Below are positions 11,252-20,600 of a stretch of 64,000 nucleotides of DNA, in pieces. Positions within the stretch are counted from its first letter, which is position 1; every line of letters begins with the position of its first letter. Both the position numbers and the translations under genes were made by a program. Source of the DNA: Angiostrongylus vasorum (taxonomy: Eukaryota; Nematoda; Chromadorea; Rhabditida; Metastrongylidae); NCBI GenBank assembly GCA_018806985.1, contig JADANN010000331.1, positions 624,001-688,000 of the forward strand, in the 5' to 3' direction. The notes below the pieces were generated by a model. The model was not told the origin of the DNA. It saw only the letters and a list, made by a program, of their open reading frames with translations, and did not search any database.

Positions 11252-11325
11252 GAAAAGAGAATACAGACGATTTTTAAAATATCTGGAAGATTTAGGGATT
11301 CTGAATTCTCCACAGTATCCCCCCA
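11252..11325 (+). CDS. Unrecognised plus-strand gene, exon
   Basis: After ACAG the exon completes Trp and reads KREYRRFLKYLEDLGILNSP then QYPP, 24 codons, ending in phase 1 at A|GTGAGA. The frame stays open for about 60 codons beyond that donor, so a later donor (AAG|GTGACC near 11444) is possible. The earlier one is chosen because its phase fits the exon at 12228. Confidence 0.55.
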
Positions 11326-11540
11326 GTGAGATGACGACAACAGATCAATCAAAACTATTAACACCTCTTGATGACCAATCGTCACCGTTTCCGTTTTCCC
11401 TAACAATAAAGCGGAAAGCGCTACAGACAGCGAAAATATGGAAGAAGTGGAAGGTGACCATCACCTGTTTGCCTAGAAATCTGATCAAACTTTTGCAGTC
11501 AGTCATTTAAAAATGTCTGTCTTATGGAGTTATGGACATA

Positions 11541-11885
11541 ATCACATCAACGAAGCTGAGATATTTGCAAAACTCTGACCGCTGGTGCTTATGGTGGGCA
11601 ACGAACGCGCTATTGTCCTTTCCGGGGAGTAACGCGTTCACCACCACACCATGCGGGTCCTTCGTTTCGCCTGTCTCTCAGCTAGTTCTATCGATCTTTT
11701 GCCATCAGCAATCACCCGTCAACGGGATTGATCAGGCGAAACGAAGGACCCGCATGGTGTGGTGGTGAACGCGTTACTCCCCGGAAAGGGACAATAGCGC
11801 GTTCTGCTCCCCACCATAAGCACCTGCGGTCCAGAGTTTTGCAAATATCTCAGCTTCGTTGAAGTTATATTTCGCAATATACCCT
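11541..11885. mobile_element. Head-to-head inverted pair of SINE-A copies
   Basis: A plus copy (about 11541-11738) meets a minus copy (about 11732-11885), so the whole stretch is a near-palindrome centred near 11735. Both carry GGGTCCTTCGTTTCGCC or its complement and the ACGCGTTCACCACCACACC word. It lies in the intron between the exons ending at 11325 and starting at 12228. Confidence 0.75.
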
Positions 11886-12227
11886 GCCATCAAAAAGAGT
11901 AGGCAGTAGGCAAAAAGGCTAAAAATAATCACATCAATTAATGATAGGTAAAAAGTGATTACACAGTCAGTCTTTTCCAACGGATTAGAGTGAGATCGCT
12001 TTTTTTCAAGAGAATTCGCTACTTCAGCTAAGAAAAGTTCTGTAAGTTCACGATCATCTCTAAACTCAATGGACACGTGGTATGGATTGCCAACACTAAT
12101 TGAGACATTAGAAAAAGATAAGCTTGGTTAGTCCCTTTAAGTACTTTGAAGAGATAATTTTATGATTTTGCTCACTTCTTACAGTACTCTCAACTAAACA
12201 AGGAGACTAAATCGTAAATGATTTCAG

Positions 12228-12322
12228 AAGCGTTTACTAAGCCAAGACCAGAGGATGACGAATGGGTTATGCATGCACATCACTACTTTGATAACGAGAA
12301 ACCATTTAAACGAAAACCACCT
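12228..12322 (+). CDS. Unrecognised plus-strand gene, exon
   Basis: After the ATTTCAG acceptor come two phase bases and 31 codons, AFTKPRPEDDEWVMHAHHYF then DNEKPFKRKPP, ending in phase 0 before GTCAGT. The phase fits both neighbours. The segment is charged and rich in Pro, Lys and His, with no membrane helix. The donor GTCAGT is weak. Function unknown. Confidence 0.55.
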
Positions 12323-12904
12323 GTCAGTATTTCTACCGAAAGTAGATGTCGCATGTTGGACTTTTCATCCATGTTCCGGCTTTGAGTATTTCTGTTAGTG
12401 TTAATTGAAGCTAAACAAACCAAGACGTCAGTATTAAGCAAACCACATTTAAAATCGACTCAACTACGTTCTCTTATGACAGATACTCACGATTTGCTGA
12501 ATGATTGCCTGTTTGATGTTAAAGGGAGCTTTTGCACACATTAATAGTTCATACATCTGAACTTAATACCTTTTTAGCAATTCGATTCTTTTTTCGCAGA
12601 GTATAACGTAGGTCGCTCGGAGCACATTACTTAGGACTCTGCCAATTAGGTCCTATTCCTCTAAAACGGCTGAAATCCTACTAGGAAAACACGCCGTGAG
12701 TTTTATGTGTCGGAGGAAACTTTTTGCAACCAATAGGCTCAGTAACAATTTGGCGACTGCGGTTGAATAAAGCCTGCTTGCCCAAGGGTAGTGTTGATCT
12801 ACTTACTGCATGTGGTGAAGACTTAGGAGGACTCTGGAAAAGCTATCTCAACAATGTTTACTTTTATTGGTTGCCTACTACAATTTTTCACGGCACTGTA
12901 CTGT

Positions 12905-13110
12905 GCGAAATACAATCACAATGATTCTGAGATATTTACAAAGCTCCGGACAGCAGGTGTCTGCGTTGGGGAACGAACGCGCTATTACCTTCCGAGGGTT
13001 AACGCGTTCACCACCACACCATGCGAGTACTTCGTTTCGCCTGTCTCTTAGCTAGTTCTATTGATCACTGCCATCAGCAATCACCCGTCAACGGGAGTGA
13101 TCTAGGGGCC
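12905..13110 (+). mobile_element. SINE-A copy
   Basis: Contains AATCACAATGATTCTGAGAT, GGGAACGAACGCGCTATTAC, ACGCGTTCACCACCACACC and the tail CAATCACCCGTCAACGGGA. It lies in the last intron of the plus-strand gene. Confidence 0.7.
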
Positions 13111-13139
13111 CACATCGGCACTGAAACCAGTTAAGATGA

Positions 13140-13245
13140 GGCTGCAGTTGAAATCATAATGAAATCACAAGACTCCTGTGGTCCGGAGTTTTCCAAATAT
13201 CTCACCATCGTTGTGGCTGTATTTCGCTGACTCAGCATTCCGCGA
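13140..13245 (-). mobile_element. SINE-A fragment
   Basis: The tail part only: CTCCTGTGGTCCGGAGTTTT then CCAAATATCTCACCATCGTT. Confidence 0.45.
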
Positions 13246-13494
13246 AGAGTAAACAAGACTGTCATTAAACGACATCCCTGAAGAATATAAGATTCTCAAC
13301 TTGGGTCTGATTTCACATAGACGCATGCTATAATGTAGCGACCACCGAAAAGTGAATCGTTGACTAAAATTTCGAGATAAATGTTTGTCTTGGCAGTCAT
13401 TATAGTTATGACAATTGAGTCGATGAGCACTTTGTTACTTTTATTTCTATAAAATCACTCTTCGTATTACTTTTTATTTACTGCTTAGTATTTT

Positions 13495-13770
13495 CCATGG
13501 CAGAGTATAATGTGAAACAGAACCATACTGATGCTGAGATATTTGCATAACCCAGACCCCATGCCAGATTCCAACCAACGATAACACTTAATCGAGGCGC
13601 AACTGTTACCCATTGCACCACTGAGGGACTTCCTTTGCCTTCCTCTCTACAAGTTTTTTTACCCTAACGGTGCCACCAACTTTTAAAAGCATTTCAGCAT
13701 CACCGTAGCTGTACTTCGCACAATATTCTGTCGCAGAAAGATAACGGATGGTAGTAAATAAAAACTCACG
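13495..13770. mobile_element. SINE-A-type inverted pair with clear tRNA-like head
   Basis: The left part has TGATGCTGAGATATTTGCAT and the right part the complement (AAGCATTTCAGCATCACCG). Between them, on the minus strand, is a tRNA-like head: CAGTGGTGCAATGGGTAACA as A box and GGTTGGAATC as B box. This supports a tRNA origin of the family. Confidence 0.55.
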
Positions 13771-13879
13771 CATTGCGATTTTGACTACTACAGCCTCAAC
13801 TTCGCTGGTTTCAACGCCGATTTTTGCTCCCCAGCTCATTCAGGTTGACGGATGATTGCTGATGGCATCGTCAGAGTAA

Positions 13880-14032
13880 ACAACATGGCTGAGAGAAACG
13901 TAAAAGCGATAGCGTCAACGGCACAGTGGGTAGCTCATGTGCATTGGGAAGGGTAATCGCGATCTCGAATTCGTACGGGGGGTCTGGGTTTTGCAAACAT
14001 GTCAGCTTCATTTCAAAAGTCATTCTTAATTT
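13880..14032 (-). mobile_element. SINE-A-type copy, diverged
   Basis: Contains GGCACAGTGGGTAGCTCATG and GATCTCGAATTCGTACGGGG (A- and B-box-like), then GTTTTGCAAACATGTCAGCT. It sits just upstream of the last exon of the plus-strand gene. Confidence 0.45.
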
Positions 14033-14202
14033 AGTGAGTGTTCATTAGATTTCCAGTTTAGAAGGCAGCCGTAGGAAGGCGTCTGCGGATTGGCAAATTC
14101 CAAAAAAAGACGATGGACTTCAATTCTACGAGAAGTATGCTCATATAGAGTACAATAAAACACTACATCATAGTTCTTATTCACGAAATACTTGTACTTC
14201 AG

Positions 14203-14313
14203 ATGGCTATTCGTCATCCATTACCGGCAAATCCAGCACCGTTTTCGCTGTCCAAGGCGATGTGTGAACTGCAACTTCGACCGGAGAAACGTTTTACTAT
14301 GCCCAGAAAATAA
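14203..14313 (+). CDS. Unrecognised plus-strand gene, terminal exon
   Basis: After a GTACTTCAG acceptor the exon reads MAIRHPLPANPAPFSLSKAM, then CELQLRPEKRFTMPRK and a TAA stop, 36 codons, in phase 0 with the exon ending at 12322. The C-terminus is short, basic and proline-rich. An AATAAA signal follows 78 bp after the stop. With the exons at 11142, 11252 and 12228 it gives a consistent protein end of about 120 residues. I do not recognise the family. The gene is convergent with the exchanger gene ending at 17535. Confidence 0.6.
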   Translation: MAIRHPLPANPAPFSLSKAMCELQLRPEKRFTMPRK

Positions 14314-14390
14314 GCGTTCATATCACATTACATGTCATTATTGTGTAACTTTAAATGCAGTGTTCAATATCTGTATGTTTACCAATGAAT

Positions 14391-14396
14391 AATAAA
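14391..14396 (+). terminator. Polyadenylation signal AATAAA
   Basis: An AATAAA hexamer 78 bp downstream of the TAA at 14311-14313 is well placed for 3'-end formation of the plus-strand gene. Confidence 0.55.
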
Positions 14397-15025
14397 GATC
14401 GATATTAACAAATTGATGGCCCCAGCCAATAAAATTGTTCAGTGGCCGAGTTGCTGGTTGTCTAGTGTTGAAACCTTAAACTTGCATATAAATAAACTAT
14501 TAAGGTTTCCCTGTACTCCTTCTGCTTTAGTTTTCAACAACTTTTCAAGAGCTTGCAAGCTTATTTTAAATACTCCTTAGTGGTTTATCGCCTTATCGCA
14601 GGAAAAGAGATGTTCCCAGTTGCCAAAGCCGAAGTGCAATCCGAGTCACTTCTCATGCAGGATCAGCCAAACTGTTGAAGAGCTTGGCCTTTTTTTACCA
14701 ATAAAACCAGCTAAGCACAAAACGTACGTCTGGTATAGCCTACATCCTGGTAAAAAAATTTCATCACAACGAGGAAAAAGCCTACATTACGTGAGGGTCA
14801 ACGATGTGAAACAATTCTCATACGTCATTGTGTCATTGCATTACAGGACGGGGAAGTCTGAGAGAGATGTGTTGGAGGAGGAGGTGGGGGGTGTGAGGAA
14901 ACTGTCTGAAAACGTCATTTATGGCCTGTTTTTCGAAATTATATTAGATGCGGAGTAGTCACGTTACGATCGACGGGGGCGGGAGGGGCGGGCCCGGAGG
15001 GTCGGGGGGCAAGATGCGCACGGGG

Positions 15026-15181
15026 TGGGGCCGGAGAGGGGAGATCCGCAGGTGGAAATCGATCAAAAACGCGTTTTAAGCGAGAAAAACGCAAAAAAAC
15101 CACTGCCCACTCGAAGTGTACGAGTTGTCCGTTTGGACGCTATAAAACGCTTCCGGAAGCGGTTTTCGTGCGGTTTTCGCT
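15026..15181 (+). repeat. GC-rich TATA-containing unit, copy 1
   Basis: About 155 bp nearly identical to 15538-15693. Shared words include GGGGAGATCCGCA, AAAAACGCGTTTTAAGCGAG, GACGCTATAAAACGCTTCCG and GCGGTTTTCGTGCGG. It contains a TATAAA box, followed in this copy by an AAGCG-flanked small palindrome. The base composition is far richer in G+C than the surroundings. The unit could be a promoter-bearing terminal repeat or a satellite monomer. Confidence 0.65.
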
Positions 15182-15537
15182 ATTCACAGCCGCCCGTCAC
15201 TTGGTCACACACATTTCCAAACGCCCACGCCGGATTCTGTAGCCGCGGACGAGTTGTCGCGGAAAACGTCAAAAAACGCGATTTTCTCCGTTCCGACGCT
15301 ATTTCCAGCCGGCTGTCACCACTCCATTAAGGTCTACTCGCAACGGATTCTGATAGGTTGAGATCAGAAGTATGGTTTTCTAAAAAAAATTAGACCTTAA
15401 ACGATCCTAGAAATGTTTTTTCTGGAGAAATATGTCCACGACCATATGTTATGTAATGTACCGATAGGTAGCTGACGAGAGGTATTTTTGGGGGAGCCTG
15501 GGGAGGGAACGGTGGGCTAGGCGTTCTAAGGTTGGGG

Positions 15538-15693
15538 GTGGTGCCGGGTAGGGGAGATCCGCACGAGGAAATCGCTCAAAAACGCGTTTTAAGCGAGAAA
15601 AACGGAAAAAACCACCGCCCACTCGAAGTGCACGAGTTGTCCGTTTGGACGCTATAAAACGCTTCCGAATGCGGTTTTCGTGCGGTTTTCGCT
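15538..15693 (+). repeat. GC-rich TATA-containing unit, copy 2
   Basis: Second copy of the 15026 unit in the same orientation, 512 bp further on. The stretch between the two copies is partly G-rich and otherwise unlike the unit. Frames on both strands through the copies are not conserved between them, so I do not call a gene. Confidence 0.65.
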
Positions 15694-16624
15694 CGCGGCC
15701 GGTCAGACCCTCCGAGGTTTTCCCAAGGACGGTCTCCGTATTCTCAAAGGTGGTCTCCGTGAGCGGTCTGGAGGGGAAAGTAGGTCGAAATGAACGCAGA
15801 GTAGGAATAACCACGAAGGAGTTTTGCCGAATAAGCCAAATAAGCCTACAAACGCTAAATAAAGCGCCATCCGATACTCGCGGACTTGTGTTATTTTTTA
15901 GTAATAGGATTTTGAGATTAATTTGAACAAGACTACAGTGTGTTATTATAAGACTCCGTAAAATCATAAAAAATAACTGGTTTGGTGTACAAACTAGCTC
16001 TTATTCCATGGAATGGAATTCACAGGCTTCTCCAAGAATATGTGCATGTGTTTATCACCTAATAAAATTATCATTGCTTAGTAGTTGTCTAGACCGTTAA
16101 CTGCTCTAATAGCCCTCCCATTGCTACATTACTAGTGGAGTTACTAATTAGAGCAGCAATCACTTTTCCTTTCACAGATAAGATTTTCAACAGGTTTTTT
16201 CATTCCAAGAACATCATTTTACTAAGATCATCAGAGATCAATAGGTTAACGTGTCTTCTTGACCAGCAGTAGAATTTGGAAGAATCAATCCAATCATCTG
16301 AAAGGTAGCAGCATGAATTCTGCTAGAAGAAACTCTGCTTGAATTTCGATCAAATAGTAGGTAATTTGTGACCGAGTAGCATTCACTTCTTAGGAAATGG
16401 GACCATTCGCAATGAGTTCGTACGGGCTGAGGGGGGAATGCGGGGAGGGAAGAGTTTATGTGTGGTCCCTGAAAATGAGAAATTTAGTTGCCTATTTCTT
16501 TTTTTGCTTATCTACTTTTCGTTTACTATAGGGACAGCTTCGGATCATTGCATGAATAAAAATAAACGAAGGAAAAGGAAAAAGTGCCAAGTTGCTTTCA
16601 TCAGTTACTATGCATATTATTTGA

Positions 16625-17010
16625 ATACCTGGACAGCCTGTCCTTGCTGCTTGTACGGGCCCCAGGATATTCTCCATTTTACGGAGTTTTGCTGGCTTAG
16701 CCATTGTGTTTCCCTGCAGCACCGAGGTCAGGCTGGCCAAAGTCTGCCCCTCAAGTCGTCATCACCACAGGCAGTCGCCGCCCTTGTAGATCAGAGAGAG
16801 TTTACTATCATGGGACTAGTTTGATACCAGGACGGTGGTGGATTCTGGAATTGGTTTACTCTTAGCTGGGCTTGTTGATGGAAACACTGGACTTCTCCTC
16901 GGCTAGCAGACCCCGCCGTGGGATGGTTCCGCCGCCGTACATCGCAGCCAGACATCCAGGAACACCCAGCCACGATGAGGCGGTAAACCGTTGGGAGGTC
17001 TATACATATT
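16625..17010 (+). repeat. Family D dispersed repeat
   Basis: The most complete plus-strand copy: GAATACCTGGACAGCCTGTC, CGGAGTTTTGCTGGCTTAGC, TTGATACCAGGACGGTGGTG, then CCAGGAACACCCAGCCACGA and GTAAACCGTTGGGAGGT. Confidence 0.7.
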
Positions 17011-17501
17011 ATAAAATGTATTACAAACAAATAAGCAAACAACTTCACATTGAACGCTCGCATTACCTCAGGTAAATTGATATCAAGTGACAAACAAAAG
17101 TATAACATAATATGTTCCATCTCTGTTAAAAACTATACAAAGTGCATTGGAAAAACTTTGAAATTAACCTAACGTCCTTGGAAAAAAAACAATTTAACTA
17201 CATAGATATTTTTTCACTAGTCACTTCATACTCGAGATAACCCTCAGTGTGCGTGAAACCTCACGGAATTTTTAAGAAATCTCATACAACTCTAAGACAA
17301 CTCGATGAAACTACATTGCGATGAGAAAAAATTTATATAAATTGAGAAAATGACTTCAAAATCGTGCTTTACAACAGGAAGTGCTATACAAAAGGAAATG
17401 AAGTTGAGCGATTAACTCTACTAACTAGCGGAAGAAAAAACAGCACGTAAATACATTTAAAAGTGTTGAAAAAAACCGAAACAGAAAAGACGACCCAGTG
17501 T

Positions 17502-17507
17502 TTTATT
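17502..17507 (-). terminator. Polyadenylation signal AATAAA
   Basis: On the minus strand an AATAAA hexamer starts 28 bases after the exchanger stop codon (17535-17537), good spacing for a short nematode 3' untranslated region. Confidence 0.65.
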
Positions 17508-17534
17508 GATTGATCTGTTTGATCTGTCATGAAG

Positions 17535-17638
17535 CTAACAAAGAGCTGACGATATTCGTAATGGACAGATGATCGTATTGGTTTCCAAAAAGATGCTGAA
17601 GACACAAAAAGCAACGTAGGAGATGATCATCACCAAAC
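17535..17638 (-). CDS. NCKX terminal exon
   Basis: After CTTTTCAG the exon reads (G)[18 protein letters not shown], then [15 protein letters not shown] and TAG. It is the last membrane helix and short C-terminal tail of an NCKX, whose known counterparts have a similar LY..F.SV..E stretch. It begins with two phase bases, matching exon 22037-22148 only if that exon has six rather than seven A in its AAA AAA run. It is separated from the previous exon by a 4.4-kb intron full of Penelope-like debris. Confidence 0.8.
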
Positions 17639-20600
17639 CTGAAAAGGACGAAGCGTAGAGTAGGGTAGACAACAGAAAATAACAATTTTCATTATTTATT
17701 TTTTTTATTTGACCCGTCTGCGCGGCTACTGTGCGGATCCCAGCAGTTCTCACATTCGATTCGTTTCCTCGCATCCGTTGTCAACAAAGATTCTCCAACT
17801 TTTACGTGTGGTATCGCCGCTGCTTGAGGATTTTCTTTTCATCTTGAACGCCGTAGAATGCTGGTCGAACAATTCTCCCTGGAGTCCTGAGATAGCCGGG
17901 TTGGAGTGAAGCGTTCCCATTCGGATTGCAGATTTTTTCCCAGAGAAGTCTGCTACCAATTTCCTAACCTCGGAAGGATGAGAGGCTTGGTTAGCCAAGA
18001 GCGGAACTGTACTCACACAATGGTCGCGATGACGGACATCACTACTATTGTGCTACCCGCCCCCCTTAGAATAACAATAGGAGTAACTAAATAGCATCAC
18101 GATAACCTTCGCTCTCATTGAGCTACATTTACAACGAATATGAAAATCAACAAGATGTTGCCTTAATGTGCTAAATTTGTGTTTTAATTCTAGATATTTT
18201 AGAAATTAGATGAAACAGCATTGTGGTTAAAGACGCATCTGTAATACACAGGCTACTGGGTACGACTCTGAGCATATTTTCGAATCCCAGGAGCGACCTC
18301 CTTTTAACCTCGGCATTTATCAATTATGCGCTGTTTTTCTTGATGAGCAAGCACCAAATAGCCGACGTTTTGGCTGTTTCGCCATCTTCAGATCCTAGAA
18401 AGGTCACAAGAAAAGAGCAGAAGGAAGAATCCCAGAAATTGGAGTGGCAAATAGCTATTTCAAATGGCTACAAAACCGTAGCTCCGTAGAATACCACGGC
18501 TACAAACGATAAATCTGGAGACAATAAGGTCCGTTTATTCTGACCTTTAATTTCAACAAAGTAATTACGGCTGTAGAAGGCTGATAAAGAAGGGCCGGTC
18601 TAGCGAACTCGGTAAAAGTGATGGAAACACTACCGGATACTCTAAGAAGCCAGCTAGTCCGTAATGGCCTATATGACCGTATATCTACAATGTATATTTT
18701 ACATAATATTCCCCCAAGGACAGAGATGGTGATTGCATGAGTTCGGGTACGGTGTACCTAATCTCTTGTAACGCGTGCGTGGACGAATACGTTGACCAAA
18801 CGTGTAAACCAGTATGCGTCCGTATAAAAGAACACCTGACCAAACACTCCACTAGGCGCCCGTAGGACACAAAAACTTAACTAGGTAGATTTTGAAGCAA
18901 AAATCACTATCGCAACGAAATCCAAAACATTAGCACGTAAGATTCTTGAAGCATTTTGGACAAATTCCAAAAATCTGAAAAAGAACCGCAAGTATGTGTC
19001 TTGTTATCACGCGTGACCTCAAGCCATACCTCAGGCTGATTCTTTCAGCGGGGTCAAGCAAAATTCTTCGTTCTGGTAGTACTCTGTGCGGCTGGTCTTC
19101 ACCAGATAACTGGAAGACTTGCAACGAACAAAACGGTGGGTGTTTAAAAGAAGCTGTTTATCATGGAAATGCAAATTTATGTAATACGTTTTCTCTGCTG
19201 AGGCGATGAAAGCTTTTCGCTGAGTAGACTGCATGTTAATTGGACCTTTGTGAGCTCTAAAGGAGGGCAAGACGGTGAGGGCGGGCCGTCCAGGTATCCA
19301 AGTAGGTAGGTAAGAAGGAGGCGGAACCGGTATGTGTGTTGGTAAACCGAACCGTCAGCTATTGTGTGTTAACAAATGCTGTAATACCAACGTACGCACT
19401 TTTTTTTAACTACTCCAACCTCACACCTCTGGAAGGTCGGGGAAGTGGTGCCAGACTTATTTGGGAGCATAGAAACAGAAATATTCCCTCCAATAATCCT
19501 CTGCACGATTAAACTGACACGAAGTTGGTTCGAAAAACCTTTAATCAACTAACGCCTTGGCGCCTTCGCCTTCCTCGGAACTGGACTGATTTGAGTTGAT
19601 AATCCTGTGGTGGTCATCTTAGCGAAGTATTTATTCGTTGTCGCATCGAGTCAAATCTGGTGTAGGGAAAACCGCACGAATGGTGGCTTCTCTCAACGGT
19701 GCCCTTCTATACACGGCGGATGTTGGCCATTTATTTATATGATCTTATGAACTGGTGTTCTTAAGCTGATGCGCGGTTGGTATAGGGCTTCGTTGTCGTT
19801 GTTGTTATCGTTTTTCTTGTTCAGCAATTGCGAGGTTGTTAAAGCAGCATACATTTACTTCCATAGAAAAACACAATACAATACAACAGTAGCTGACGTT
19901 TCGGCAGTATCGCCTTCTTCGAATCGAGTATCGAAGAAGGCGATACTGCCGAAACGTCAGCTACTGTTGTATTGTATTGTGTTTTTCTATGGAAGTAAAT
20001 GTATGCTGTTTAACAACCTCGCAATTGCTGAACAAGAAAACGACGCATTCATATTCCAATGCCGAGGTTAATAGAAAGTCGATCCTGGGAGTTGTTGTTA
20101 TCGTTGTTGCTGTTGGTGTTGTTGGTCGATGGCTGACGTTTCGGCGACGTCGCCTTCCTCAGAGCCGTGCTGTTACGAGTGGACAACGAAGACCTATACC
20201 ATCCTTGCATCAGCTTAAGAAGATCAGTTTATAAGACCATATAGATAAATATATCAACTATATACGCCGAGGTTTATAGAAAGTCGATCTTTTGAGTTAT
20301 TAAGGGATTTTGGTCAATTCCCGCTATCCATCTTATCTGCAATTTTCCGGCCAATGCGTCCTGTAGCAGTCACTACTTCATTTGCTGGCACGTTGTTTGA
20401 CAAACAATATCTTAAAAATTGACTATGTCTAAACCTCGGTAACAAAACCGACTGCTACAGGACACATTGCCCACCAAATCGGAGATCATATTGGATAGCA
20501 GAAATTGCCCAACATCCATCCTGTATAAAAGGGCATCGCAGAGTGAAGTCCGTTGACTCGAGCGTTAAAGAACACCCACATCGCGACAACGACCAACTGT

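Larger units (their letters stand above)
19811..20090 (-). mobile_element. 280-bp foldback non-autonomous PLE-type element
   Basis: A near-perfect hairpin: arms of about 115 bp meet near 19925, each holding the TTACTTCCAT or ATGGAAGTAA stretch and a ribozyme-like core. The right end adds the leader in reverse (ending GTCGATCCTGGGA). It is flanked on both sides by GTTGTTGTTATCG (19798-19810 and 20091-20103), a 13-bp target duplication. It is a shorter relative of 43494-44136 in the opposite orientation. Confidence 0.85.
19736..20293. mobile_element. Foldback PLE-type element interrupted by a second one
   Basis: Outer arms: GAACTGGTGTTCTTAAGCTG with GGTATAGGGCTTCG near 19740-19795, and its complement CCTATACCATCCTTGCATCA near 20190-20240. 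Between them lies the 280-bp insertion 19811-20090 flanked by GTTGTTGTTATCG. After the right arm, the conserved leader (reverse orientation) ends near 20290. Confidence 0.75.

Noticed and set aside
15449..15967. 172-codon minus-strand frame as a gene
   Set aside because: It crosses one copy of the duplicated GC-rich unit, and the other copy does not keep the frame; GC-rich DNA has few stops by chance.
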